From Cyanobium sp. FGCU6 (lineage in GTDB: Bacteria > Cyanobacteriota > Cyanobacteriia > PCC-6307 > Cyanobiaceae): a DNA stretch of 62,661 nucleotides. Below the pieces are notes generated by a model that was not told where the DNA came from, made no database searches, and saw nothing but the letters and a program-made list of their open reading frames with translations. The DNA is taken from positions 1 through 62,661 of the forward strand of contig JANWUR010000020.1 in NCBI GenBank assembly GCA_024958655.1. Direction: 5' to 3'. Within the stretch, counting starts at the first letter, position 1. Each line of letters begins with the position of its first letter. Shown here piece after piece: positions 51,768 through 60,258 of the stretch. A program made the position numbers and the translations under genes.

Positions 51768-52157
51768 TCTTGCCACCTGGTGTCCGTGGCCATCACTTTA
51801 CGCCCAGTGTCCCAGCCGCCTCCGAAGCCTCACTCTGTTGCTCAGATGCCAAGTGGTTCCGTTTGGTCTTGTCTGACATCCGATACCAGCCCTCAAACAC
51901 ATTCGTGCTGCCCCTGCTGGCGCTGTGGCTGAACCGGCCAGCAGGGCCGCGGATCGAATCGGAGCATTTTCAAGACCCCATGACAGGCAGTGGTTGGGTC
52001 GCCGCCTATTGGGGGCACTCTGCTGCGAGGGGCTCGGGCTTTGCGGAGAAAACCAGCAGCGTTCAACCCCGCTCGTCCTGAAGCAGCAGGCTGCGCTCGT
52101 CGATGCTCCAGCGGCGCACCCGAGGCAAGGCCTCGGTGATTCACCGTCCAAAGGCCA
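51768..52157. other. Intergenic stretch with a short 3' gene scrap
   Basis: On the minus strand about 52080-52145 encodes ALPRVRRWSIDERSLLLQDERG then a stop, which looks like the end of an unidentified protein. The bases next to 51768 should hold the RHS promoter. Nothing else was recognised. Confidence 0.35.
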
Positions 52158-52346
52158 TCACAGCGGGCCGAAAGCCGCCCAACAGTCGGCCGCAGCCGCC
52201 GACTGTTGGGCAGGCCCGCCGCTGCGATTCACCAGTATGGTGAACCAGGCCCCGCGGCCACCGACGGAGATCGAGCTCAGTCCCCCGCTGGAAAAGTTGA
52301 ACCTCAGCGGGTCCAGGCGGGCGGAGCGGCGGAGACGGAAGCCCAT
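52158..52346 (-). pseudogene. Truncated copy of the DUF4236 gene
   Basis: MGFRLRRSARLDPLRFNFSS and SVGGRGAWFTILVNRSGG repeat the start of the protein at 43838-44404 with a few changes, then the frame runs into unrelated GC-rich sequence (QQSAAAADCW). The change from homology to junk is near 52216. Confidence 0.8.
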
Positions 52347-52354
52347 GGCAATCA

Positions 52355-53040
52355 GCGGGTTGGCTCGCAGGGATGGCCCGAGCAGGGTTCAGGTTGCCGC
52401 GTGGATGCAGCAGTCCGCAAATCCATGCGCTCAGTGCATAGAACCGCCGGTGCCGCAGCCTCTCCGAGGAGTAGAGGGGCGCCTAAGAAGCGTTGCACTG
52501 ACTGGGTTTCTGGTGGTACGGGAACAGGCACTCCAGCAGCCCACCGCCAAATGAAAAGGCGTACTTTGAACTTGAGGGGAGGCCCGGGAGCCAACCCGAC
52601 CCTCGCCTTCCACCAGAGTCCGGCCAGGGAGCACCCGAGCCGGTGCGCACAACGGAGGTGCGCCAACGATGCGACACACAACCGGTGAACTCGGTGACGC
52701 GGCGCGAACGTCACCCCGTAGCCGCAGAGAGCGATACGCCAGTTCTGTTTCCCGCGTGTTGACACCTCGGGCTGCAGTACCCGAGCCGGGATCACAGCCG
52801 AGAAGGTCAAGCCCCGAGCGTCTCTTCTCCCAGACGTGATCCCCATTCCTTCCCTGCCAGGCCCAAGACAGGTCATGCGTGAAGCCACAGACACCCGACC
52901 CGATCGAGCCTCAGATGCCAAGGCGATGATCCGCGACCGGTGCAAAGGCGCCCCCCACGGGGCGCCTTCCTGTTGGCGAGATGATCACGTGGTCACACCT
53001 GAGCTGCTCTGACCTCCTCCCGATCGCCCCTGCAGATCCG
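52355..53040 (+). repeat. 686-bp direct repeat, right copy
   Basis: Same sequence and orientation as 44413-45098, again preceded by the start of a DUF4236 gene. Here the repeat ends in the opening codons of an intact GNAT gene, which identifies this as the likely original arrangement of the downstream end. Confidence 0.92.
52945..52968 (+). terminator. Terminator-like hairpin in the right repeat
   Basis: AAGGCGCCCC/GGGGCGCCTT stem with a CCAC loop, identical to the one at 45003-45026, placed about 60 bases before the GNAT start. Confidence 0.6.
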
Positions 53041-53533
53041 CCTCTACGAAGCCGCTGACTGGCCGGCGGTGTGGGCCCTGCTGGAGCCGGTGTTCCGCGC
53101 TGGTGCAACCTTCCCCCACGACCCGGCCATCACGGAGGCCGAGGCCCAGCGGGCCTGGGTGGAGCAGAGCCAGGCGGTGATGGTGGCGGTCGATGCCACC
53201 GGCGCGCTGGTGGGCACCTATTACCTGAGGCCCAACTCCCTCGCTCTCGGCGCCCATGTGGCCAACGCGGGCTACGTGGTGGCCGAGCACTGCCGCCGCC
53301 AGGGAATCGGCAGCCGTCTCTGCCAGCACTCGCTGCAGGCGGCGCGGCGGCTGGGGTTCCGGGGGATGCAGTTCAACCTGGTGGTGAGCACCAACACCGC
53401 CGGCATCCGCTGCTGGCAGCGCAATGGCTTTCAGGTGGTCGGCACCCTGCCGGGGGCGTTCCGCCACAGGCAGTTGGGCTATGTCGATGCCCTTGTGATG
53501 GTCCAGGGGCTGATGGAGGGTCCAACCCCATGA
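53030..53533 (+). CDS. GNAT N-acetyltransferase
   Basis: A 167-residue acetyltransferase: IRLYEAADWPAVWALLEPVFRAG, AVMVAVDATGALVGTYYL, the acetyl-CoA site EHCRRQGIGSRLCQ, and QFNLVVSTNTAGIRCWQRNGF with VVGTLPGAFRHRQLGYVDALVM. It resembles phosphinothricin/L-amino-acid-type acetyltransferases. The fold needs the strand starting at 53033, so a CTG start (or another unusual codon) at 53030 is more likely than the GTG at 53069. The stop overlaps the next ATG. Two decayed relatives lie at 40212-40448 and 35787-35930. Confidence 0.88.
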   Translation: MQIRLYEAADWPAVWALLEPVFRAGATFPHDPAITEAEAQRAWVEQSQAVMVAVDATGALVGTYYLRPNSLALGAHVANAGYVVAEHCRRQGIGSRLCQHSLQAARRLGFRGMQFNLVVSTNTAGIRCWQRNGFQVVGTLPGAFRHRQLGYVDALVMVQGLMEGPTP

Positions 53534-53934
53534 AGGTGGTGCCGCTGCGGCTGCAGCCCGGCGCTGACCTGCGCCAGGCGCTGGAGGCCTGGATGGACGA
53601 GCAGCAGGAACAGGCCGGCTGTGTGATCAGCGCCGTCGGCAGCCTGTCGTTGGCCCATCTGCGCTTGGCCGGCGCGGCTCAGGCCACGGCGATCCACGGC
53701 GAGCTGGAGATCCTCAGCCTCTCCGGCACCCTCTCGCCCGATGGCGCCCACCTGCACATCGCCATCGCTGACAGCAGCGGCGCCGTGATCGGCGGACACC
53801 TCTGCGCAGGCTCGCTGGTGCGCACGACCGCGGAGCTGGTGATCGGTCTTCTGCCGGATTGGAGCTTCCACCGGGAGCTGGATCCAGCCACCGGCTGCGC
53901 CGAGCTGCAGATCACTCCTCAGGCTCCGGACTGA
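53530..53934 (+). CDS. PPC/DUF296-domain protein
   Basis: A 134-residue protein: MKVVPLRLQPGADLRQALEAW, AGCVISAVGSLSLAHLRLAG, ELEILSLSGTLSPDGAHLHIAIADSSG and VIGGHLCAGSLVRTTAELVI. The GxHLH and GGHL segments are the PPC (AT-hook-associated) core, a trimeric putative DNA- or ligand-binding fold. ATGA overlap couples it to the GNAT gene. Confidence 0.9.
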   Translation: MKVVPLRLQPGADLRQALEAWMDEQQEQAGCVISAVGSLSLAHLRLAGAAQATAIHGELEILSLSGTLSPDGAHLHIAIADSSGAVIGGHLCAGSLVRTTAELVIGLLPDWSFHRELDPATGCAELQITPQAPD

Positions 53935-54109
53935 GGGGTGGCAGCCGCCGCTCCACCTGCAGGAACACCAGCCAGGCCACACCGGCACTGATGCCGCCGG
54001 TCCAGTCGTTGCGCAACAGCTCCATAATCGACACCGTGCTGGCGCCGATGCGCAGGCCGCGCAGCAGGAAGCGCCCCAGCTTCTCCAGCGTCTCCTGGTT
54101 CACCGTCAT
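53912..54109 (-). CDS. Hypothetical protein, 65 residues
   Basis: MTVNQETLEKLGRFLLRGLRIGASTVSIMELL then WTGGISAGVAWLVFLQVERRLPPL, with one probable membrane-associated helix. No family recognised. It is third in a run with the two genes to its right, 27 bases from the second, and converges on the DUF296 gene with a 23-base overlap. Confidence 0.5.
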   Translation of the reverse strand: MTVNQETLEKLGRFLLRGLRIGASTVSIMELLRNDWTGGISAGVAWLVFLQVERRLPPLSPEPEE

Positions 54110-54136
54110 CGGCTGGGGGGCCAGTGCAGAAGGGCT

Positions 54137-54646
54137 TCATGTTGGCGGAGCAGCCGGTGGCAGCAACCGCTCGATCGATTCCGGGGCCACGCCCACCTGC
54201 TGAGCGATCAGCAGCACCAGTTGCTCCAAACGAACGAGGCGTTGCTCCAGGGCCTGGAGCTCAGCGGTGCCGGCCTTGCCGCCCGTTGCCCGCGTGCCCT
54301 TCCCGTCTGAGGGGGGCTTGGTCTTGGGAGGGGGCAGCAGGGACAGAGGCGGCGGGCCGTTGGGGTCCGCCAGTAGCAGGCCCACCATCAGATCTTTCCT
54401 GGGGCGCTTGGGAACCTTGATGCCCCGCTGCGCACAGAGCTCCTGCAGGGTGTCGTTTTTCAGGGCCAGGAGCTGGGCTTCCGTGGCAGGGGCTCCGCCC
54501 TGGGGCTGGATCAGGGCGCGGGGTTCTTCGACGGCGGTGGCGCTATCGCCCAGCTCTTCCGCCAGACCGCGATAGAGCCGGGCATCGGCCTGAGCCAGCT
54601 CACGCAGGGCGGAGCGCATGGTGTCGGCGATCTCACCCATGGTCAT
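54137..54646 (-). CDS. Hypothetical protein with SAP-like motif
   Basis: A 169-residue protein: helix MRSALRELAQADARLYRGLAEEL, a Pro/Gln linker, then LLALKNDTLQELCAQRGIKVPKRPRKDLMVGLLLAD, which resembles a SAP or Rho-N DNA/RNA-binding helix pair, another Pro-rich linker and a C-terminal coiled coil (LQALEQRLVRLEQLVLLIAQQVG). A nucleic-acid-linked scaffold is plausible. It overlaps the gene upstream by 14 bases. Confidence 0.6.
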   Translation of the reverse strand: MTMGEIADTMRSALRELAQADARLYRGLAEELGDSATAVEEPRALIQPQGGAPATEAQLLALKNDTLQELCAQRGIKVPKRPRKDLMVGLLLADPNGPPPLSLLPPPKTKPPSDGKGTRATGGKAGTAELQALEQRLVRLEQLVLLIAQQVGVAPESIERLLPPAAPPT

Positions 54647-55343
54647 CGGCTCCTTTGGCTTGATCCTGGGGCTGCGGCTGAGGCGTGGGCTGCTGTGGTG
54701 GCTGCAGCTGGAGGTCGGTGGGCTCAGCCGGCTCTGGGGGCTGGCTCCCGTTCAGGCTGACGTCGATGGGCCCCGGCACACCGTCCCCAGGGGGTGGGGT
54801 TGACGCAACTGCGGGTCCGTGGCCGTTGCCGCCTGGTGGGGGTGGCGGAGGCGTCAGCAGATCCTGGGACTTATTGATCAGCTCCTGCTGCTTCTGCTTG
54901 AGATCGCCGAGGCGGTCCTTGGTGCGGCCCCAGCGATTGATGAAATGAATCACGGCCCGCATCAGATCGCCGAGATAGCCGCCACCTTGAAAGGTGTGAC
55001 GGCCTTTCTTATACCTGCTGAAGCCATTCACCAGATCATCGCCGGCATCTTCGATGTCACCGGCGATGGCCGTCACGATCTCGAGCAGCTCATAGAGTTC
55101 CTTGCGTTGGGGCAGGTCACGGCTGGCCAGGGCTGTGATCCGTTCCTTGAGGAGGGCAGTTTCATCCTTGGCCTTGTTGGCCAGGCGCCGATGCTGGGCC
55201 CGGCTGCGCATCAGGCTGGAGTAGCAATTCCTCAGCTCCAGATAGGTGCTGTTGAGCACCTCGCGCTCCAGCGGTTCCGGATCTGGCGGGAAATCAGAGG
55301 TTGGGGGCAGGAAGACCATGCCAGGCAGCACATCGGCATCCAT
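54633..55343 (-). CDS. Hypothetical coiled-coil protein with Pro/Gln-rich tail
   Basis: A 236-residue protein. Residues about 30-150 are helical and charged (TYLELRNCYSSLMRSRAQHRRLANKAKDETALLKERI; YELLEIVTAIAGDIEDAGDDLVNGF; WGRTKDRLGDLKQKQQELIN). The C-terminal 80 residues are Pro/Gln/Gly-rich and disordered. No family recognised. It heads a three-gene run reading leftward. The stretch 55344-55644 upstream holds its promoter and no recognised gene. Confidence 0.6.
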   Translation of the reverse strand: MDADVLPGMVFLPPTSDFPPDPEPLEREVLNSTYLELRNCYSSLMRSRAQHRRLANKAKDETALLKERITALASRDLPQRKELYELLEIVTAIAGDIEDAGDDLVNGFSRYKKGRHTFQGGGYLGDLMRAVIHFINRWGRTKDRLGDLKQKQQELINKSQDLLTPPPPPPGGNGHGPAVASTPPPGDGVPGPIDVSLNGSQPPEPAEPTDLQLQPPQQPTPQPQPQDQAKGADDHG

Positions 55344-55644
55344 CTTCCGAATGCAGCTGCAAGGTGCGGCGATTCACAGGAGGCTGGATCTATGCATGTG
55401 GTGAATAGTTCTGGCATCACCCCGCGTGGAGACTGAGGCGAGAGGGGTGCGGAAGGAGCTGTAGATCCGCGGCAATCTTCATAATCTCGCCGGAATCGTC
55501 CGAACAAAGCGAAAACACTCCGCCTACAGCCGCCAACGTGCTCCTCCCGCGGGCTCACGCAGGTGCGTACACCGCCAGGGCGGCCTGCTTCCGCTGGTCA
55601 TTCGCGGGAGAAAGGATCTCAAACGGGGACAGTGGGCTGAGGCT

Positions 55645-55890
55645 GTGCTCACTGACGCCTGCTCCACTCTCGCCATGCCCCAGATCGACCTGCTGCTGGC
55701 TGCTGAGCTGTTGGTGGTGCTGCTGCTCGTCGCCACCATGGATGCAAACTCCCCGCGGGCGGGGGCGGCAGAGCCACCGCAAGAGGAGCCAGAGACCCCC
55801 ATGCAATGGACTGCCGAGACCGATCTGCATGCCCAACGCATCCTGCGGCTGGAGGAGCGCCGGACCACAGGCCTGGCTCCTCTGCGCTGA
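55645..55890 (+). CDS. Hypothetical small protein with one membrane helix
   Basis: MPQIDLLLAAELLVVLLLVA is a membrane helix or signal anchor (from the alternative ATG at 55675), followed by a Glu/Pro-rich segment (EPPQEEPETPMQW) and RILRLEERRTTG. No family recognised. Confidence 0.45.
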   Translation: MLTDACSTLAMPQIDLLLAAELLVVLLLVATMDANSPRAGAAEPPQEEPETPMQWTAETDLHAQRILRLEERRTTGLAPLR

Positions 55891-55911
55891 GGCCTGCAGA
55901 GGTAAAGCTTC

Positions 55912-56112
55912 TCAGGAACTCGATGAACGAATGCGCTGCTGAGACACCAGCTGCCGCAGCAACGCCACGAAGCTCTCCCCCTCGCGCCGCACCAACATCA
56001 CCGGACAGTCATAACTGGTGCTGGCGGAGGCCACACACTCGATCGGGCCGACACGCCCCACCTTGATGTCGCCGCCTTCTTCCAGGATCGCTTCGATGTT
56101 GGGATAAGCCAT
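55912..56112 (-). CDS. Hypothetical protein, 66 residues
   Basis: MAYPNIEAILEEGGDIKVGRVGPIECVASASTSYDC then VMLVRREGESFVALLRQLVSQQ. It looks like a compact alpha/beta protein and is probably real given the clean start and composition. Family unknown. It lies 34 bases downstream of the acetyltransferase toxin on the same strand, so it may be part of that operon. Confidence 0.55.
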   Translation of the reverse strand: MAYPNIEAILEEGGDIKVGRVGPIECVASASTSYDCPVMLVRREGESFVALLRQLVSQQRIRSSSS

Positions 56113-56146
56113 GGGATGGGTGGCGTGGGGAGCTTTGGGGCGGGTG

Positions 56147-56632
56147 TCAGTCGGTTGGTTCTGAGAGCTGCAGCATCAACGTCGAGGCACTGAGCGGCGA
56201 GGGGCGAAACCCGAGCGAGCGGTAGAACGCAGCCGCCTGCTCGTCGATCGCGTGCACCAGCAGGGCTCTGGCGCCGATCAGGCGCCTGGCGGCAAGGCTG
56301 CGCCGCAGCGCATCGGCCACTAGGGCGCGGCCCAGGCCCTGGCCCTGCTGGCGACGATCCACCGCGAGCCGGCCCAACACCACAACGGGAAGGGGGTCGG
56401 GCATGTTGCGGCGCAAGGCACCGGGTACCTCCGCTAGCACGATCGCCCCAGCCGACAGACAGGCGTAGGCGATCACGGCGTTGCCCTCGTCTGGGCAGAG
56501 CACCACGGTGCGCGACACCCCTTGGCGCTCATTGGCCATGGCCCGCTGCTGCAGCCAGCGGTTCAACGCGGCGTTGCCGCAGTCGAAGCCTTCCAGCTGA
56601 TGCTGCGGCCCGAGGGGTTCAGGCGGGCGCAT
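56147..56632 (-). CDS. GNAT toxin (TacT/AtaT-like)
   Basis: A 161-residue GNAT. FDCGNAALNRWLQQRAMANE is the toxin-type N-terminus, VVVLGRLAVDRRQQGQGLGRALVADAL is the acetyl-CoA site, and HAIDEQAAAFYRSLGF has the Tyr used by tRNA-acetylating toxins. Members block translation by acetylating aminoacyl-tRNA. The start overlaps the DUF1778 antitoxin by 14 bases. Confidence 0.9.
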   Translation of the reverse strand: MRPPEPLGPQHQLEGFDCGNAALNRWLQQRAMANERQGVSRTVVLCPDEGNAVIAYACLSAGAIVLAEVPGALRRNMPDPLPVVVLGRLAVDRRQQGQGLGRALVADALRRSLAARRLIGARALLVHAIDEQAAAFYRSLGFRPSPLSASTLMLQLSEPTD

Positions 56633-56900
56633 GCCAGGGCTGCGGCAGGTCGAGCAGACGCTCGATGCTGGCCTGATCCTGGCCGGCAGCGCCGGAATCC
56701 TCCAGATCCGCCAGCAGGGCAGTGGTCTGCTCCGGCGTCAAGGAAAACAGCGTGCGATCGAGCAGCACATCCCTCGCCCGCTCCTGGCAGCTGCGCAGGA
56801 TGAATTCGGTGCGGCTGATGCCTTCCGCGGCAGCGGCCTGATCAATCAGCTGGCGCTGCTCAGCCGAGGCCCGCAGCTGCAGCACCTGATCGCGCGCCAT
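56619..56900 (-). CDS. DUF1778 antitoxin (TacA-like)
   Basis: A 93-residue protein. DQVLQLRASAEQRQLIDQAAAAEGISRTEFILRSC is the DUF1778 ribbon-helix-helix, and LFSLTPEQTTALLADLED is the toxin-wrapping tail. The ATG at 56900 is preceded by a G-run that can serve as binding site. It pairs with the GNAT toxin downstream. Confidence 0.92.
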   Translation of the reverse strand: MARDQVLQLRASAEQRQLIDQAAAAEGISRTEFILRSCQERARDVLLDRTLFSLTPEQTTALLADLEDSGAAGQDQASIERLLDLPQPWHAPA

Positions 56901-56940
56901 CCCCCACACTCTTGCTGTTATGACATTGTACTGCGCCCGC

Positions 56941-59076
56941 TTAGGCCGGTTGGTACACCGCCAGGGCGGCCTGCAGCCGCTCCTGATGCTCCTGGCGCAG
57001 CTCCGCCGGGGCTTCGATGCGGATGCCGGCCCCGAAGCCAAACAGCCAGTTGCGCAGGTCGATGTCGCGCTCCACAGTCCAGGGAGGCAGATCGAGTTCC
57101 ACCGGATAGGGGTGGGTGTCTGAGGGGCTGCCGGGCTCCAGCACGTGCGGGGCGTTGGGGTGGTGCCACCAATGCTCGCCGGCCAGGGGCCTGGAGAAGC
57201 GGGTGTGCTCGATCGGGTAGCGCTGCAGGCCCTCGCGGATGAAGGCAAAACACCAGCCCTGGCAGCAGAAGCGCAGCGTCACCAGCTGCCTGGCGCGAAG
57301 GCGGGCATTGGGGCTGGCCAGCCGCAGCTGGGTTTTGAGGTCGCTGCCGAAGTAGATGCCGCCGCTGTGATGCAGCAACAGCTCCAGACGCCGCAGGGCC
57401 TGACTGTGGGCCTCGTCTGAGCGGCGGTTGCCCCGCTCGCTGCGGCGCAGGGCCAGGCGGTCGATGCGTTCGCTGCGGATCAGGCCCACGCCGGTGCCGA
57501 TGGCGTCCTCCTCGTAGACGAGATACCAGCCGATGTTGTGGAAGAGCAGCTGCAGCGGCCACACCCGGAAGGCGCCGTCGGGACTGTCCGCGAAGGAGCC
57601 CACCGAGACGTAGCGCTCCAGCTCGATGCGGCGCCGCTCCACGATCGCCGTTTCCAGCGCCTCGGCCTGGCGTTCGGCGGCCAGCGAATCGGGCCGCACC
57701 AGGGCGCTGCTCACGATCGAGCGGTTGGCGAAGGCCCGCACCGGCGTTGCCGTGTCGAGCGCAATGCCTCCCCATTGGAGCCGTTGCTCCAGCTCGGCCA
57801 GCAGATCCTGGGCGGTGGGATCGGCCAGCCGGCCGGCGGCCTGGCTCACCACCCCGTGGATCTCCCGCAGCCGGTGGGCCGAGAGCAGGGCGGTGCCGAT
57901 GGCGTAGCCGTGGCGGACGTTGTCGTTGCGCTGGCGGAAGCCGTAGGGGGTGAGCAGCTTCTCGAGGTCCTTGCGCAGGGTGGCGGCTTCTCCGCTCAGG
58001 TAGGCGCCGGGGATGGTTTCCGTCTGGGCGATCAGGTGCTCGGGCAGGGGGGTGCCGGCTTCGCGATCAAAGGGTTGCTGCAGCAGGTGGCGCAGCAGGG
58101 TGAACACCCGCTGGAACACCGGCGCATCGCCCAGGGGTGGGACGCCGCCGTGCACCCCGCCAGGCCACCGATCCCCTGGCTGCAGGGGCACGGGCGGAGG
58201 CGGCTGGATCGGCGCGAGCGACGGTTCGCTCTGGCAGAAGCCGTTGGCCGCCAACCAGGCCAGGTCCCGGCGGATGGCAGCCGCGTCGCCGTAGCACTCA
58301 CCGTGCAGACGGCGCAGGTAGGCGGCGGCCTGATCGGCGAGGTCGCCTTCTGGAAGGGGCGAGACGATCGCCTCCAGCTCGGCGCGGCTGGCGGGGTCGG
58401 CGGCGGAGAGCTCGGGGTAGGTGCTCAGCAGGCGCAGCAGGTGGAGGAGCCGCTCGAGATCCAGCAGGCGGGAGTAGCCGTGCAGGGTGAAGTGCTTCTC
58501 GCGGTTGCGGGCCGAGCGGATGCGGTGATCGAGGCGGGCCAGCTCATCGCGCAGCAGCGGCTGGAGTTCCCGCTGGTGGGTGGGCACCACCGCCACCACT
58601 GCCGCGAGTCCCTCAGCGCGCGAGGGTCCGAACACCGGATCGGCCAGGGCAGCGGCCATCTCGCGGATCACCGGCTCGGGCACCAGCCGTTTGCGGCTCT
58701 GGTTCCACTGCAGGCAGGTGGACAGCGGCGTGTAGAGCCACCAGCCGATCCACTCCACCGGCACCGGCAGGGCCAGCGCCTGGGTGATCGCCAGCCGCCA
58801 GGGGCGGCGGGCGTGGGTGGCATCCACGATCACCGGGATGCCGGCGGCCACCGACTCACGGATGCGCTGGTGCAGCAGGGCCTCGATGTCACGCCAGGGC
58901 CCCTGCACCGCCGCATCCCCGAACAGCTCAGCGCGCATCCCATCGGTGGAGAGCACCACGGCGCCGGTGAGTTCCGCCAGCACAGCGGCCAGGGTGGTCT
59001 TGCCGCTGGCGGGCGGGCCGATCAACAGGTGGCAGCGCAGGGGCGCTGCGCTCGGGCGGGCTGGGGAGCTGGTCAT
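56941..59076 (-). CDS. P-loop kinase/WYL-domain protein
   Basis: A 711-residue protein. The N-terminal P-loop domain has HLLIGPPASGKTTLAAVLAEL and STDGMRAELFGD with IPVIVDATHARRPWR (AAA_33/zeta-like kinase). The middle is helical. The C-terminal half has winged-helix-like LRKDLEKLLTPYGFRQRNDNVRHGYAIG, and the WYL-type domain shows VWPLQLLFHNIGWYLVYEEDA and LRFCCQGWCFAFIREGLQRY. WYL proteins control defence genes by sensing nucleotides or DNA. The kinase-WYL fusion next to a DrmD-like helicase suggests a regulator of that system. Start 59076 excludes a non-homologous upstream extension. Confidence 0.85.
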   Translation of the reverse strand: MTSSPARPSAAPLRCHLLIGPPASGKTTLAAVLAELTGAVVLSTDGMRAELFGDAAVQGPWRDIEALLHQRIRESVAAGIPVIVDATHARRPWRLAITQALALPVPVEWIGWWLYTPLSTCLQWNQSRKRLVPEPVIREMAAALADPVFGPSRAEGLAAVVAVVPTHQRELQPLLRDELARLDHRIRSARNREKHFTLHGYSRLLDLERLLHLLRLLSTYPELSAADPASRAELEAIVSPLPEGDLADQAAAYLRRLHGECYGDAAAIRRDLAWLAANGFCQSEPSLAPIQPPPPVPLQPGDRWPGGVHGGVPPLGDAPVFQRVFTLLRHLLQQPFDREAGTPLPEHLIAQTETIPGAYLSGEAATLRKDLEKLLTPYGFRQRNDNVRHGYAIGTALLSAHRLREIHGVVSQAAGRLADPTAQDLLAELEQRLQWGGIALDTATPVRAFANRSIVSSALVRPDSLAAERQAEALETAIVERRRIELERYVSVGSFADSPDGAFRVWPLQLLFHNIGWYLVYEEDAIGTGVGLIRSERIDRLALRRSERGNRRSDEAHSQALRRLELLLHHSGGIYFGSDLKTQLRLASPNARLRARQLVTLRFCCQGWCFAFIREGLQRYPIEHTRFSRPLAGEHWWHHPNAPHVLEPGSPSDTHPYPVELDLPPWTVERDIDLRNWLFGFGAGIRIEAPAELRQEHQERLQAALAVYQPA

Positions 59077-59230
59077 CGCTGCAGGCTGACCGCCATGGCG
59101 GCCATGAGCAAGGCCTTGCTGCGAAGAAGCAGTTCCGATTTCAGGCGGGAACTGGGGTTGAGCCAGCCCCCACTGCTCTTTCGCAGGAGAAACCCCGTTC
59201 AGACCGGCTGGGGGCCGGAAGCTTCCAGCC

Positions 59231-60130
59231 ATGCCCCAGAGATCCCCGATGGACGTTTCCGCAGCGGCGGTTCCCAAGCCTGCCCACCGCTATCGCCTGC
59301 CGGCCCTGCTGCAGGACATCTGCCTGCTGGATCTCCTCGAGATCAGCGGCACCACGCTGGAAGCCGCCCGCGCCGCATCGCTCAGCCAGCCCAGCGTGAG
59401 CCGCCGCACACGCGTTCTGGCGCAAGACTTCAACCTGCCGATGAACCACCGCGGGCAGCTGGGCTGTCGCTACGGCACTTCCACGGCGATGCAGCTGCTG
59501 CGCCTGGGTTGCCGCGCCCATCGCCTCTCAGCCGGTGTGGCGCGGCTGGGAGCTGATGTGATCCTCCAGCCGCTGCTGGCGGACTGCAGCTGGCTGCTGC
59601 CGGCACCGCCGCGGTTTCGGCCGTTGGAGAGCTGGCTGGAGCTGGTGCGCCAGGGGGTGCTCGATGGCGCCCTGGTGTCGGGGCTGGAGTTCCAGGGCGC
59701 TGGGCCACCGCCAGCCAGCGAGCTCGAACTGTTGCCGCTGGGCGCCGTACCGCTCGAGCTGGCGCTTGCTGGTCGCCAGCACCGCCCCGATGGCGCCCAG
59801 CCGGAGGTGTTGGTGCCGAATCGGGTGGTGGCACCGGCTCTGCAGCGGGAGTTGCAACAGCGAGGGTTCTGCCTCAGGATCGCCGGCAACAGCTGCCACA
59901 CACCGGCTCAGTGGCTGGCGCGGCTGCGGCAGGCCGGCCTGGCGATGCCCTTCCCCCAGGTGGCGCCCGGTGATTGGTGGCAGGAGCTCACCCAGCTGCC
60001 CCTGCCTGAGCCGATCCTGGTGCCGCTCTGGCTGGTGGTGCCGCAGGGGTGGCGCCGGCTGGCGGTGCTGGCCCACACCGCCGAGCGGTTGGTCTCCAGC
60101 CCGGCCCTGAAGGATGCGCCAGGTGCATAG
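59231..60130 (+). CDS. LysR-like transcription regulator
   Basis: A 299-residue protein. The N-terminal helix-turn-helix TTLEAARAASLSQPSVSRRTRVLAQDF is LysR-like, and the rest has a ligand-binding-type pattern (LVRQGVLDGALVSGLEFQG; LELLPLGAVPLELALAGRQH; LRQAGLAMPFPQVAPGDWW). It is divergent from the WYL gene and lies 124 bases before the helicase. The effector domain is diverged, so its ligand is unknown. The ATG at 59231 or an internal one at 59249 may start it. Confidence 0.75.
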   Translation: MPQRSPMDVSAAAVPKPAHRYRLPALLQDICLLDLLEISGTTLEAARAASLSQPSVSRRTRVLAQDFNLPMNHRGQLGCRYGTSTAMQLLRLGCRAHRLSAGVARLGADVILQPLLADCSWLLPAPPRFRPLESWLELVRQGVLDGALVSGLEFQGAGPPPASELELLPLGAVPLELALAGRQHRPDGAQPEVLVPNRVVAPALQRELQQRGFCLRIAGNSCHTPAQWLARLRQAGLAMPFPQVAPGDWWQELTQLPLPEPILVPLWLVVPQGWRRLAVLAHTAERLVSSPALKDAPGA

Positions 60131-60132
60131 CG

Positions 60133-60258
60133 ATGCCGATTCATGATCAACGCACGTCGCCAGCGGTTCCGATGAGCCCCGCTGCGCTGCAGACTGCGGA
60201 AAGGCTCTCCCTTCGCACCCCGATGCCGACGCAGCCGCGGCAGGCGGTGCCGCGATGA
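60133..60258 (+). CDS. Short leader-like frame overlapping the helicase start
   Basis: A 41-residue frame starting two bases after the regulator stop: MPIHDQRTSPAVPMSPAALQ then Thr/Pro/Arg-rich. Its TGA overlaps the helicase ATG (ATGA). It may be a translational coupler or chance. Confidence 0.3.
   Translation: MPIHDQRTSPAVPMSPAALQTAERLSLRTPMPTQPRQAVPR

Noticed and set aside
57538..59556. A 672-residue plus-strand frame opposite the kinase-WYL gene
   Set aside because: Low-complexity Gly/Gln/Arg composition; the minus strand has P-loop and WYL motifs.
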